NCBI GenBank assembly: GCA_047495785.1 | Contig: JBLDXI010000025.1 | Location: forward strand, 1,364,001 to 1,428,000 | Reading direction: 5' to 3' | Length of the DNA: 64,000 bases | Source of the DNA: Lepidodermella squamata | Taxonomy: Eukaryota; Gastrotricha | Shown here: positions 22,920 through 36,160 of the stretch, piece after piece | Numbering within the stretch: the first letter of the stretch is position 1 | How the letters are laid out: each line of letters opens with the position of its first letter | The notes under the pieces: generated by a model | The model's input: the letters and a program-made list of their open reading frames with translations, nothing else | What the model was told of the DNA's origin: nothing | Databases searched by the model: none | Made by a program: the position numbers and the translations under genes

Positions 22920-23332
22920 CTCCCCCATGTAAAGTATTTTCTGTTTCTTGTAATTGGTGTTTTTGTACCTTTGTAAATAAATTTGCGGAGTTTATATCTT
23001 GAATCGTCAATTTTTAATGACAATAAAATAAGAGATGGAAATTATATGTCTTATCAATTTACAAAGTTTTTGCATAAGTTTCTTATATCAATTACGAAAG
23101 TTGCTACATAGCTAATAAAAAACGACAAAACTTATTTACGTTATTATATATTTACGTATTTACTTGTTCCTACCACGCAAAGAACGATAAGAAAGCACAG
23201 CCACAACGAAAGAAATGGATACAAGCTAATGGATTGTGAAAGAAATAGATGAGAAAATAATTTTGGAAAATAAATTAACAATTTTTTTCTAAAATAATAT
23301 TGTTAATAAATTTCAAAATAAATAGGAGGTTC
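22920..23332. other. 3' flank of the unknown gene, no further gene
   Basis: Contains the AATAAA signal near 22977 and AT-rich sequence. No exon was recognised. Confidence 0.45.
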
Positions 23333-24300
23333 TACGACAACTGAGATCCGACATCCGAGAAAACGACAACCGAGAGCAGACAGCCGAGACCAAAATTTAA
23401 ATAAATAATTTTAATGCCGACATCCGAGACCAATTAATTACAGTGCACTTTCACTATAACGAAATTTACCGCGCCACCCAAATCCTTTCGCTATAGCGCT
23501 TTTTCGTTTAATTGGAAGTTGAATGAAAAATATATCAATTTGAACTATTTCACGACTGTTTCTCAATATTCGAGTCACTAAACGATATATCATTACCGAT
23601 GGTATGTTTGGGCACTGATAATGGCCTCTTAAGTTGCTTTTATTGTCGAAAATCACTTGTTGGAACACTTTATTACCTAAATAACTTCTTTTTTAATTAA
23701 GTATAATGATGTCATTGATTGGAAATCGGAAAAAAAATCGAGAAATATTCTGAAAAATGAAGCGCGTTTGCTCACCCTACATACGTTCTTCAATTTCAAG
23801 ACGTTTAGATTCTCCACCCTCGCTTATCTGTCATATGCAACGCTTGAATCTTGATTTCGCTATAGCCTACAAAATATTATGGATTTTTTCCGAGAAAGCC
23901 ACGAAATTCTTTCGAAATAGCGATTTTTCGCTATACCTATTTCGTTATAGTGAAAGGTGACCCCATGCAAAACAGGCAGACGCTGGCCGAGCCACGCAAA
24001 TCCTTTCGATATAACGGTTTTTCGCTATATTGGCGTTCGCTATTATAGTGAAAGTGCATGAACGTGAAATGAAATAAATTATTTTTATTTTTCTCACGAC
24101 AACCAAGACACAGACAACTGAGACCTGGACAACCGAGACAAAAATATAGGAAACTGTAAAATAGGTCGTGAAACTGGGACTTTGGCTTGGAATCGCTGGC
24201 CTTGTCCACGTTGATATCGTGTTAAGGGCGAGTTGAAAATTTATTTTCACGATTATTGATTATTGGTCTCGGTTGTCCGTGTCTCGGTTAACCGATTAAA
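23333..24300. mobile_element. pogo/Tigger-like MITE (23441-24058) within ACAACCGAGAC repeats
   Basis: After TA at 23439-23440 the sequence starts CAGTGCACTTTCACTATAAC. A matching inverted end with TATAGTGAAAGTGCATG closes near 24058, and another internal inverted end lies at about 23937-23957, so two related copies may be nested. The CACTATAACG signature and the TA target fit pogo/Tigger MITEs. On either side, at 23333-23435 and 24095-24150, units like GACAACCGAGACA recur, with inverted copies at 24265-24300. The MITE therefore appears to have inserted into an older short-repeat array. No transposase is encoded. Confidence 0.6.
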
Positions 24301-24328
24301 AAACATTAAAATTTATTTAGTTTTTTTT

Positions 24329-25917
24329 TCACAATTTTCCGCCGTTGCGTTTGCAAATCGATCTAAAATCCGGGCAGCAGTCGTCGCTAACCAGATTCGG
24401 CGCGCCCTTGTGGTACGTTTTGTACGCTGCCTGGCAGTCGTCGTCGCAGTAGCACAGGCCGTCTTTCAGATCGCTGAAATATTTCGGCGGCGTCCACCAC
24501 CAATTGTCGCCTTTGTTGCTGGCGCTGTTCCAATTTCCGGTCAGCATTTTTTGCTGCTGAGCGATTGTCAGCAAATTGTCGCGCGTTAGCAACGGCGCCA
24601 CAACGCAAGAATCATTTCGACCTGTTTAAGAACAAAAATTTAATGTGAAACCCGATGATGGAAAGAAAATCAATGAAGAAATGTTAAATTTAGGGTTATT
24701 CTTACTGGTTAATTAGAATAGTCTCGCACCATTTGTTCAAATTTCGATTATTACATCAAGTTTTTTTCGATAACGTAGCCCCCAATCGCCCCCTCCCAGC
24801 GTCCTCAATATGGGTTTGACTTTGGCATTAAAAATTGATTGCACCGGTATCAAGTCATTGGTTCCAAGTTTTTGATCGCTGTTGCTATCCACAATTGCCT
24901 TATATTTTATGTAGTAACCGATAAAAAAGCGGAATTGCACTCGATGCGCTCTGAGAGAAAATGCAATATTAATTCCCATTAGCTAGGTCTTTCCTATAGC
25001 GAATATGGGGTTCATTCAATTCGAAAATTCGCTCCAAGGCTACGAAAACCTGGCGGATATCTGGATGGTTTGAATTAGGGCGAAAATTCTAAAAATTCAA
25101 CACATTTTCAATCGGAATATCTTTTAGCGGAACCAAATATGCTGTAGCGGAAACAAATTTACATTTTGCGGAACCAAAGTCAAAATATGCCAAGATTCGT
25201 ATTTTGAATAATTCCACGAATTTTAGGCGAAGCATGAGTTCAGAATTGAACACTTTGTCTTATAGAGAATATTACGCTGAATTTACTGATGATTTTCGCA
25301 GAATTATTGTGCTCAATCTAGACCCGTAAGAAATATCAAAAAGTGATTTCAGGCCGCTAAAAAATTCCCAAGTTTGGTTCCACTATAGCAAATTAGGTTC
25401 CGCTCACCGTAAATTTGGTTCCGGTAAAAGGTGGACCTATTTTCAATTGATTATCATGGATTAGCATGATTCATTTGGCAGTGCCACTTGGGGTGAATTT
25501 TGGCAGTGGGTCGCCCCGAAATGCCAAAATGGGGTGACCTAGGCCCTGGGCATATAAAAAAATCGAAGATGGTTAGTTAAAGACCCTATGGGTGGGGTAC
25601 CGTTGAATAGCCTAAGAAAAGGCCAGCCTAGATGAGTGAGATATACAACTCATTTCGAGGCGGGTGATGAAGCTGAGAAGAATCCGTGGATGAATGATGA
25701 CGTTCCTATTCGAAAATGTTCGATTGTTACCTTTGCAGCAAAGCCTATCGATGACCTGAACGGCAGCTGTTCCTTTCTTCTGGCCGAAATACCGCAGCTC
25801 GACGTTGGCACACGAAAACGGCTGGTTCGGATTTGTCGTAGCAAAGTAGAATTTTTTCGGCGAAGGAAGCGCTGCGACAAAATTTACGCCTAGCAAAATC
25901 GCTAAAAATATCTTCAT
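24329..25917 (-). CDS. Secreted somatomedin-B domain protein (TINAG-type), copy B
   Basis: Two exons, 25731-25917 and 24329-24621, join in phase 1 to give 159 residues. ATG 25917 is followed by a clear signal peptide (MKIFLAILLGVNFVAALP). The mature protein has the cysteine layout of the somatomedin-B module in tubulointerstitial nephritis antigen-like proteins. CCKGRNDSC spans the exon junction, then come CYCDDDC and DCCPDFRSIC. Unlike TINAG proteins, no cathepsin-like domain follows and the chain stops 6 residues after the last Cys, so it is a stand-alone small secreted module. It probably acts extracellularly as a binding or matrix protein. The second exon is almost identical to that of the broken copy 9 kb away, whereas the introns differ greatly. 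Confidence 0.85.
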
Positions 25918-26157
25918 CTCCACAAAAATAGCATGAACTGACTGTAAGGTGGCTGCAATAACGCCCAGGACAACAATATCGAAATTATTAAATTAAGTTG
26001 TAAACAAACGCGGCGACCACTTTTCATTCGATTACTCGAAATTTATTTTCAGCACTCAGAAATTCGATTATTATCAACAATGCGAGGAGTTACGACGGTA
26101 CGAGACATAACACAAAAGCGGGCGGGATATAAATTTTTCGAAAATTCAATCACGCTG

Positions 26158-29100
26158 TTACATTTTGAGGTTTTGCTTCGCTGGTTGTTGGCTATTGTTA
26201 TTGTTGTTGTTGATGACGCTGCTGCTATTATAATTTTCGGTTCGGCTAGGCTCCGCCTGGCTTGCTGCCTCCTGGTCTGACTCGTTCGGCTCGTCTTGCC
26301 GTCGCTTGACGTCGCGCTTGCCCGCTAGTGACAAATAATGAGTCCAATATTCACGCGAGTTGACGCGATTTTTCTGAAACGGCCTGCCTCGATGAATCAT
26401 CAGCGGGTTTCAAATTAATGGTAACAAAAAAAAGAAATAAGCTGAATAATTGAAAGCGGATGGATTAATCGAGACTCACGTTGCCATTTGAACTTTTTTC
26501 TGGACCAACAACTTGGCAGCAGCCATGCGAGCCTCGGCCAGGCCGCGATTTGCGCCACCCTCCGTTGTCATCATTAGCATAGGCTTTCTCGCATCTGAAA
26601 AAATTGAAAAATTACCAAAAATTACCAAAAAGCAAAAACATTTCAAAATCCTACACTTAGCAAAGTTCGGAGTAAATGTTAGAATTTTTTCCAAATCAAG
26701 GATATTCAACGAAAGCAAGGATAGCAAACTCTCATTAAAATTTTGACCGATTTATTCATCAAAATTGGTGAAAAAAAATCCTGAACTAAAAATTTACCAA
26801 AAGCAGATATATTTTGCCCAATTTTAAATTTTTTTCTAAAATATGCAAAATTGAGAATTTTTGTTCCACAAAAGTTCCCTATTCTCAAATTCTCGATTTG
26901 CGTCTTGAAAGACAGAATAACGCGAAATTTGCCGCGATTTTCACTAGATTATTTGCTCCACTCAAAACCCACGAAAATTTACCGAGACTTAAGAATCTAC
27001 CGAAGGCGATAGAAACATGCCTTACCTGCGACTACCGTTGGTAGAGAAGCGTCCATCAACGGCGGGCATAGAGACCGCAGCAGGGTATGTATCGACATGG
27101 CGATTCCACGCCGTTCAAGCCTCATTTTGACCTCCAAGCAATATTGTAAATACTCCTCAGCAAGCTAAAATTCAGTAATAAATATAAAAATTGCTGATAT
27201 TTCGAAGGAGGATTGAACTCACGAGTTCAAAGTCTTTGAGGAGCAGTTTTTGCTTGAACCGCTTCGAATCAACAAGTTGAGTCGGAATCGCTTCATCGAG
27301 CGGTAAAACTGAATGATCGTCATCACTAAAACATGTAAAAATCAGCATTCAGCTTTCATCAAAATGAAAAAGAGAACTCACGATAAGACAGAACCTTCAG
27401 AAACTGTATCGACGTAATTTGATAGTTTAGTATTTTGCCGGCTTTCAAGATTCGACGCTGATTTCTCCTTTGAAGACATAACGCTATCTAGAGGCGCTGA
27501 CGAAATTCTTCGAAGCGGGCTTAGAGACCGATTTCTTTGATTAAAATTATGGCTACACGAAGTTGAAGAACGAACTGAAGGTGAAACGAACTAAATGAAA
27601 AAAATATCATCATTATTCATCTTTCAGAAAATTATCGTGACTAACATGTCCATTGGGTCCTATTCTACGCCGTCGATAGCCGCCCGACATCGCCTCCTCC
27701 TCGGGGGTCATAACTAAGGTCGAGCCAATCATAGGCCGGCCACCAAACGAAAAATTACTCAAATCGTCCGGTTTCCGTGATTTTTTCTTGCTATTATTCC
27801 TAGGGCTAGGCCTCGACTTTGACGCTGAATGCACATGCGTTTCAGTTTCGTCTAAATTCGCTACAACTTCGTCCGTATTTTCGACAATTGAGTCGCGGCG
27901 AACGGGTGATTTTTTGCGAATTCCAGCGTCTCGGCGAAATTTCAACTTGGCCAGCCCGTCCGCGGTTGTTACACCGTTTTCGCGAAATAGCCGCATTTCA
28001 TCGATTGAAGCCACCTTACGCGTCAACGGCTTATCAGCTGATTGAGCTCGAAGCGGGTGGTCTTCAACAACAGCGACGACCGGCTTTGATTTCGCCATAT
28101 CTTCGCTCTGTTTATTCAACGCTTCATAGTAGTGATCGGTCAGAAATTTGTTGACCAAAGAACTGACGATCAACTCTCGCCGCTGGTCGTCCAGCATCAT
28201 TTGATCGGTAAAACCCGGCCCTTTTTCGTCATTTTCCGACTTTTCAACATTTTCCTGCCCGTCATTAGCAGACTTTTCCTGGTTTCCCTCCAAATTATTC
28301 TCGATTTTGACAGATAGAGTTTGAGGTTTTGTAAGGCTGTTCTTGTTTCTAGGCGACGGCATGCCGTAAGCTTGGCTAGCGCTCGAAGCCTTACGCGGCT
28401 TGTACCGACCCTTGGTGAAAAAAGATAAACAATGTCAGAAAAAATCGATGCATTGTCATAAATCATAAATTATTAACAGCGAACGAGAAATCTTGTCGAA
28501 AAACAATATTTGCTATTGCTAGGATAATAACAACAATTATTGTCAAGTACACACCTGAGCGGCTTTCAGCCGATTGCTAGGTGCACTTTTCGGCCGCGAG
28601 TCTGTAATTGACACCGGTGTGGCGAAAGTAACGCCTGAAGAGCCGCAGCTAATGCCGGAATTGCCGCCGTTTGACTTGGGCTCGACGGCTTGATATTCGA
28701 CTCGTTCAGCGACTTTATCGTGGTACCTGCCGAGTATGTAGGTCCGTTTTGACAACCGAACAGCGCCCTTCTGCTGGGCTGATATTGAGCGGGTTTGAGG
28801 CTTGATTTCATCCGCAGGCGGGATGAAATTGTCCGAGATTACTTGAGTTACCAGACCACTAGCTGGACAAGTTCGAGGTCTCGGACTTTGCTTCTGTAGG
28901 CGTGTTCTAGATGCTAGCGGAACTGGTGGCATAGCTCCAACAATTTGATACAAAGGATCTGAGGAAAACAAATCAAAATCTCGACTCAGTTTTTATATAA
29001 AAAAATTACTGTTGTTTGATTCCCCTGGATCTAAATGGCACGATATCATGCTTTTATTGCGCGGCTTTCTGCCATGCATTGCGAGGAAAACGTTGAAAGC

Positions 29101-29717
29101 CGTGTTGCTGCCCTTTCCCTGCATTTTTTGCATGAGAAGACCGACCTCTGCTTTACGACCCAGGTCAGCGATTCTACTTGAATCAATGTTTGAGTCATCG
29201 TCGCTATCGCTGTCTAGCCAGCCTGCAACAAAATCTGGAACATCGATGATGTTCGGCTCGTCCTGGTCAGCATTGTTCGCTTCTGCTGTAGTGATTTCTT
29301 CCAGACGTAAATCACTGCTAGCGTCGTCTTCTGATGCAAATTCGGTAACATTGCCGAAATGCACGCGTCTTTGGCTTGATGACGGGGTTGGTTCATCACG
29401 CGTAGGAGAGTTTAACCTTTCGCTGCATATGGGAAACGTTAAATTAAGGAGGAAATTAAGATGATATTAACCTATTGCGGGCAAGCAAGAAATTAACAAA
29501 AAAATATTAGCAATTCGGCAAATAAGATGATAAATGCCACACAGTAAAGTAGTTGAGACCGGCAAATTATATCAAGCAATATGGAGATTGTTATGTCGAC
29601 AAACAGGCTTTGAGCTGCTTCAACATTAGGGGAACTGCAAGGAGGTCGAACTGACGATTCGATTATTTTCGGAGACTCCGGAACAGAGAATGACTTGATC
29701 AAATGACGTAAATACAT
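26158..29717 (-). CDS. Unrecognised 828-residue protein, nine exons
   Basis: Exons 29605-29717, 29010-29422, 28555-28958, 27646-28410, 27382-27590, 27223-27325, 27026-27164, 26480-26594 and 26158-26383 join with consistent phase at all eight junctions. The N-terminal two thirds are polar and low in hydrophobics, with an acidic Asp/Ser run (DSDSDDDSN). They include RRVHF, which fits the RVxF PP1-docking consensus. The region near residues 610-750 is more conserved-looking and probably helical (FKQKLLLKDFELLAEEYLQ, then ARMAAAKLLVQKK). The C-terminus is Asn/Ser-rich. There is no signal peptide or membrane helix. The first exon may not be the true start, because an acceptor-like TTTTAG directly precedes its ATG. 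No family was recognised. An RVxF-containing scaffold is a possible but unproven role. Confidence 0.75.
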
Positions 29718-30983
29718 GCTAAAACCACTATGATAGAGATATAACAATTAAGATACGGGATTGTTTCATGCCAAGCTCTGCATTAGTGGTTGAATACTTA
29801 ATAAAACAAGCGAATACTCCCTATCTATGGTCTATTGCATATCTAGTATACTTTCACAACGCATTGTTAAAATGTTAGATGATCATGAGTTTACAAAAAG
29901 CGAATATCGATACTCGCTGAAGTCAGGAGTACGCCGATTTCCACTTGGAACGAACCTCTCCCGAAGCTCTGTTCTTTGCCTGATGTAATTTGAGTTTTGC
30001 TTTCCATATTCTGAAACGGATACGCCCACAGCCGGCGCTCAATTCAACAGTCCTCATTTATTCAACAGTCGAAATACTCAACTCTGAGAGACCAGCAAAA
30101 TCACTATCGCTGTCAAAGTCTGAGTCAGCTTGTTCACTCAAATTGTTCAGAAGGAGAACACGTGAGCAGTTTTCTTAAATAAGTCGGACAACCTGAAACA
30201 TTTCGCGAAGGAGGCCATTTTATGACTTGGTCGGTAGCATATCCCACCTATCCTATCATTCAATTTACAATGGCTTCGGGAAAATCCTCGAACCTGAGCA
30301 GTTTCGGACTTGAGACTATGGCACTTCGCCAGGGTAAATGCAGGAAGCCGGCATGATAGCGCATTAATAACTAGAGAAGCTAAAATAATTTTAATGTTAT
30401 TTCAGTGTTAAAATAAAGCAAGAATACGATTTATAATTTCTGGGCAAGTATACTTATTTGTGACCGCAGGTTATTGTTGCTACCCAATAATCGAACGAGA
30501 ATTAATTGTCTTACGCCGCTGCGCTGCGCTTGCAGCGTGGCGTAATGGGCAGGTCCCAATTTGGCAATTTGGATAACAGAGGAAAGTGAGGCGACCAATC
30601 TCAAAGATCATAAGGGGGCGTATTAGATTGTGATCCCAGACCTTTTGTCTCAATTTCGACGAGATATCAGACGTTAGACAGGCTGTCGACTTCACCTGGT
30701 TCGCCTAGATGCCTTGAAAAACAGCGACCAGCTTGAAATATCAGATCTTCCATTCACAAGAGTCAAGAGTCAATCAACGAGTATTGGCGCGTTTGATCCG
30801 CCGTTTCCACTCAGTTTTACAAGCTCCCACAAGCTCTCATCGGAATTCTTCATTCAGTTTTATTGTGCTCAGTTGCGTATCTCAATCTGTCCGTAGAGGT
30901 ATGATTTCACTGCGCAATTTTAACAAGTTGAAATCGTTTACTAGTTTTGGTACAGACCACGTTGATGTCTGTTGAATTGAATT
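29718..30983. other. Intergenic, no gene seen
   Basis: Upstream flank of the nine-exon gene. Scattered short frames only. Nothing was recognised. Confidence 0.45.
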
Positions 30984-31548
30984 TGACCGAAAATAAGTGA
31001 AAAGTGGGGTTTGGCGAAATTTTTGACATAGTGAGATTTTGATGCCACTCTCAAGATCTATTAACGAGGAGTCGAACGGTATAAGAAAGGGGTTGATATT
31101 CATCAGGGTTTGTGAGAAAATGGGCTTGAAAGTATACGAGCGAAAAAATGCAAATTTCAAAAAATTTAGTTTTTTATTGCATCATTTAAAAATTCCCCAC
31201 GCAATAAATTCTGATATTATTTTCTTATGCGCAGTTGACGTTTCTAAGGGTAATCTGAGGTGAGGAATCTCGCTATATTTTCAAAAATTTTGTTGGGATT
31301 AAGATGGTGTCTCTACGACAACCTGAATCAATAACACTTTTCAGGGCTGCTCTGGGGTTTTCCGTATTTTAAGGCGGATGGGAGCCTCCTAGAGGTCTGA
31401 AATTTGAAAATTCGAAATCCTCAAGAAAAACTGAGTAAAGACATCTAGGAATCCAAGAATCGTCCCTCTTCACGTCAACATACGTTTTGCCATTTGCTTG
31501 AAAATACGAAAAATACGCCAAACCCCACTTTTCACTTATTTTCGGTCA
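30984..31548. mobile_element. MITE family A, copy 1 (565 bp)
   Basis: The ends are inverted repeats of about 33 bp starting TGACCGAAAATAAGTGAAAA and reading on through GTGGGGTTTGGCG. A second copy with the same ends and related interior lies at 49287-49918 in the opposite orientation. The copies differ in length (565 versus 632 bp) and have several substitutions. No open frame fits a transposase. No clear target-site duplication was found, so the superfamily is unknown. Confidence 0.75.
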
Positions 31549-34500
31549 TTTATCACTTCGAATTCGCACGTGAGTCAAAGCCAACACAAATTTAGCAAAC
31601 GAGCAACTTGAGAGCATAGAGAACAAAACTTATGTCTCTGTGCTTTTTATGGCGCCTTTCGTGCTTGAGCAGAAATGCTCAGGTAAGGATCGTTCGAAGT
31701 GGATAATGATGAATGATAAGCATCTACACTTCTGCGCTTATTGACGATTCTGAACTCCGAATTTCTCTCGGTTCCATCACGCTTCCAACGAAAAATATGC
31801 CAACTCAATATCAAAATTGGAAGCACAATTGCGCTCGATAGATTAATCTCGAAGGAATTCAGCCGGTAAATTTCTGAGAAGATCTAGAAGTTCAAGAGTA
31901 ATCAAGAGGAATAAAAGTAACATAAACTAATTGGATTGAGGCCGATGGCTGATATCAATATTATTCCATTTGCGAAGAACTCTCAGGGTAGCTTCATCTC
32001 TCAGCATTATGCTTCTGCTCTCTTTAGATGCGTATTAAGGTTAGATCTCGGAATGCGTACCATTAGAGGAATTAGCTCTATAATATAACAGCGTTCTTCC
32101 GATAATAGTTTTTCGAATATAAAACTAAACAATTACTGATGACTAGGTATTGAATAGATCTTAGCCATGTCGTAGAGAAGCTTTCTTCCGACATTACTTG
32201 CTCTTTATTAGATACGAAACTCACATTTTATTGATCACTGAAATCACTGATTAATTTTAACTGAATGATAGCGCAGCGTGATTAACCTCATTGAGATTCT
32301 GGATTCTGGAATGACTCCGGAGCTTCTCAAGGAGCAGCAATCCTGTAATAATAATAAAACGTGAGCTGACATGAGTTCAGCGAAACCTAAATTGTGTGCT
32401 CGAGGCATTAGGGTATGTTTTCTATAAATCAGATTATCTTAACCTATAAGTCATGTGCTCGGAGTTCGGATGTTGAACAAAAATAAACAATATCAACAAT
32501 GTTGAACATTGTTCTAAACAACGGCAACCCTGCCTTTGACCCAGAAAAAAGTGTGGGTGTTGAGAGTGTCTCATCTGCGAATCATACGCACAAGAGAAGC
32601 GGGAATTGTAGTCTGCAATCATATTTCAATGGCATTGCAGGCGTCGTGTGACAGCAATATAGAAAATAGAAAGTGGATGAAACGATGATCGGTGAAAATC
32701 AGAAGTCTTCCATACAGGACAATTGATCGACTACTATCGAACGGTGATAAAACACACCTCAGTGAAGAGGCGTTCTGCTTTGATCATCGTAGGCTGATGA
32801 TAATGTTGAATTGAAGGCGAAGGGGCATTGGAAATGTATCGTTTGTGAATCAGAAGCGCAATCAGAGTCATTTTAGCTATTTGCAATCTCATCTTAACTG
32901 CAACGACGCAGGCTTCAGTGATTTTCAGTGAAATACTCAGTTGACTAAATCATTGAAATACTTCTCACGATGTCGCGGCTTCGTTTGTCTTTGCTCATTT
33001 TGAAACGGAAATTGTCTCAACCGTTCTTTGCGTATCAGTTGTCAGTGTGATTATGGATTATGCACATCTCACTGATACCGATGGAGTGGTTCTGAGCCTA
33101 CCGTCTCGCCAGTGGCGCAGTTAATACTCCACTGCTCCTCTTCTCACATTGGACCTGCGAGACGGAGCGAGCAGGGCGAGTAGAGTGGGGTAGATCTCAC
33201 GCGGCATTTGTTGTTCTACCTCCTTTTGATACAGAACCCTCCCTCAATAAGTTCTTCTCGTGTGGCGCAGTTAATACTGCTCTGCCGCACGGCTTCCTTA
33301 GTTTTCAAACAGGACTGTGCGACAACCTTGTAACGATGCTGCTCTTGTCGATGTTTTCGCCTCTCACTTACAAAATCTGTCGATGAGGGTAAAGCCAGCA
33401 TGAGCAGTCTCTCCTCTAAATTAGGCGAGACCTAATTTGCATAATAATAATGCAGAATTTGAATATTCACAGAAAGAAATCTAATTAAAACAAGTATTCG
33501 TAAAGATTAAAAAAATCTTCAAGAGATTAATAGTATTTGAAGTCTTGAGCTGCCGCAGGTGTTACGGACGGAGAAAAACTGAGGGGTTGGCTTCCGACTA
33601 ACAGCAGTCCCCCTCCGGGGACCTGCCCATCAAAGCACCGAGTGTTCTCAGCCTGAAAGCAAGACAAACTGTGAATTCCGCAGCTCCGATGACGGCAGCC
33701 TCAAGGTCACGTTTTATGATAGTAAGAAACGAGGCGTGAATATCAAATAAGCGTTCCGTTTCACTTGGCATTTCGAATGGCGGACACCTGATCCAATTTT
33801 GTGTCCACGGGAGGTCTGAATGGACCAAATAGATAACAGCTCTCAACGAAAACATGGCACAGATAACCAGCAATTTTATTTTTCAGTCAAACGGAATGGA
33901 CGTCGTTCAACCAGGGCACACAATCGATGTTGCCCAGGCTACTTGATTTCGCGATAAAAAAGTTTCCATAGTTTATAGTTTATAATCTGGGGTTTTAAAA
34001 TATTCATCGGGCATTATTCTGCCAGGCGAGGTAGCAGGGTCTACGATACACACGTTCATGCATTTTCTGCGTCAGGTGTAGTCTCTGCGGCAAGTTCATA
34101 AATCGTATTAAAATCTTACTTTCAGTAATTCAGGGCAAACAGCTTATTCATACGCGCAGCGCGCATAGCCTGGATTCTTTGGCCACAAATACTATGTGAT
34201 ATGTGATATGTGATCAATAAACAATACTTGGTATAAATCTAGAGTATCGGTGATATGATTTATATATGTCCAATGAGAGAGTCAAACAGTAGGACAAAGT
34301 CAGGAGTTGAGTTCTGTCAATGTTTTCATAACAGCAAGTTCGATTTTATGCTTCCAGCTTAGGCGATTAAATTTTCAATGAGCAACAAACAAACTTGTTT
34401 GCAGCAGGGCACTTCGGACATTCTGAAATGTTATTTTCAGGCTACATCAATATTCGCTGACTCGTGGGGCATTCGTCACAATGTGAGGAAGTAATATTAT

Positions 34501-35099
34501 ACTCGCTGAATCGCGTCAACTCCCCACACCGCCTCCGCCTGGCGACTAAAAGAGTTTACGATTGATTAAGCGGACGCAGAATTGAAAATGACGCCTTTTC
34601 TGGGCGTTGCTTATAGCAAATACTACAGCATTGTTATGCTATTTGCCTTCCGCCGGCTGTCGTTTTTTATAGTGTAAAGTAATTGTTTACTTGTACTATA
34701 GAGTATAGTTATTTTTTTCAACCCAATAAAATTGACTATCGTCAAACGTTAAAAGTTATATATCATCCATTATTCATCGATGTTTATCATTCAATCTACG
34801 TATACAAAACACTCACTGTATTTGCACCTGCACTAACAGTTTTTGTGCAAGAAAAAAATTTCACTACGCGCAACAAATCCTACGCAGCGGCAAATTTAAT
34901 CCCGATTCTGGCACGGGAGACCTGCGCCAGACTTTAGAAGTAGTAGCATTTCTGATGCACCGTTTCGATTTAAAGGTTTCGTTCATGATAAAACTACAAC
35001 TAATTTCCAAAGAGCAGTAAACAAGCCCACTCATCTATTAATCTTCGCGAAGATTTAGTCGTTGAATCGAAGCCTTAGTAAAACAAATATTATTTTTGA
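31549..35099. other. Long gene-poor stretch
   Basis: No supported exon in about 3.5 kb. A direct repeat GTGGCGCAGTTAATACT occurs at 33112-33128 and 33261-33277. Inverted GTCTCGCC/GGCGAGAC occurs near 33103 and 33424, hinting at a small mobile element there. A 91-codon minus-strand frame at 33598-33873 is not convincing. Confidence 0.4.
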
Positions 35100-35657
35100 A
35101 TGCCTAGTTTTAAAAAAATGACCAGTTGTAATATGGCAACGTTTCTGGCTATAATGGTGCTACCATTGGCAAGCTGTTCCTTTCTCGATGGGTTGAGAGG
35201 AAAGTCGTCGAACAATCTTCTTCTACACATTCGATTTCCTTCAGCTGGCAATAACATAACAATGACGTCCCCGGCTGGTCCGGTGGCAGGCCTGATGCGT
35301 TACGGCAAGGTCACGCCTGGAGCGGCGAAATTCAACTTTCAAGCTAAAAAACCCCAATCGAAGCTCACGAACCCAACAGATGTTGTTCTGAAAGCAATAT
35401 TCCCCGAGGAGAAACTCGCCGAATTGAACTATGAAAAGGTCAGTGAAGCGAGGAAATCTCTGAGCAAGCTCTTCTGTGAAGAGATGCCGAAAAACAAAGG
35501 CGCTCTCCCTCTGGTTTCCAGTATGCAAGTTATGTCGATGGCTATCAGGTGCCATCGAATGCTGCGACATATTTGCGGCAAAGTGACTGGCGACAGTGAT
35601 TACGAGGGATTCATGCATGATTTCAACGTATATACCAGCATGTGCACGCGTTCATGA
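35100..35657 (+). CDS. Small secreted protein, unknown function
   Basis: A single open exon encodes 185 residues. The first ATG gives a short basic leader. The internal Met in MTSCNMATFLAIMVLPLASC starts a hydrophobic segment typical of a secretion signal, with cleavage likely after ASCS. The mature part has no low complexity, contains about four cysteines in its C-terminal half (FCEEM, RCHRM, HICGK, MCTRS) and has one NIT glycosylation site. An ATTAAA-type signal follows about 55 nt after the stop. No family was recognised. It has no close neighbour, so context gives no clue. Confidence 0.65.
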   Translation: MPSFKKMTSCNMATFLAIMVLPLASCSFLDGLRGKSSNNLLLHIRFPSAGNNITMTSPAGPVAGLMRYGKVTPGAAKFNFQAKKPQSKLTNPTDVVLKAIFPEEKLAELNYEKVSEARKSLSKLFCEEMPKNKGALPLVSSMQVMSMAIRCHRMLRHICGKVTGDSDYEGFMHDFNVYTSMCTRS

Positions 35658-36160
35658 TACTGGAACATATACATTTTTAGGCTGATGGAATTTTTGTATG
35701 ATTATTCCTTGACAATTAAAATAAGAGAATTCTTGCCGCGTAAAGAACTGTGTCAATTCTCGGTTGACTGGGGTCAGGTGATCAATAATTGCAAACCGGG
35801 CTAGGTTTGATTCGATGGGGATTATTCGGTGCGCTATATGCCTACATCAGATTTCGTTGATTTTCAGCCTAGAGAAGTGACAACATTGAGAAAAATCCTT
35901 CTAAGCCGATGCCTTCCGTTCTACTTCTGTGCAATTGAGTTTTTTGAGCCACGCACTCGTTTATGATTCGTTTTACAATTGGCGTAGTAGCATCAAAAAT
36001 TGATTAATAACTTTTATTTTGTTTACCAGGAAAACACTTATTTACACCGGAATATTTAATTATCAACGGAAAAAGAATCGAAATTATGGTAGCAAAAGTA
36101 TCTATAGAAAGATAGAATTTCTGAAAAATCTCAAATTAGTATTTAAGAAGTAGTAATAGG
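35658..36160. other. 3' region between convergent genes
   Basis: Lies between the plus-strand secreted protein gene and the minus-strand CBS gene. Probably 3' UTRs. No other feature was seen. Confidence 0.45.

Noticed and set aside
33100-33430. tRNA-like A box in GTGGCGCAGTTAATACT (SINE candidate)
   Set aside because: No B box or foldable cloverleaf found; kept only as a direct repeat.
33598-33873. 91-codon minus-strand frame
   Set aside because: No splice partners, no family similarity, within gene-poor repetitive sequence.
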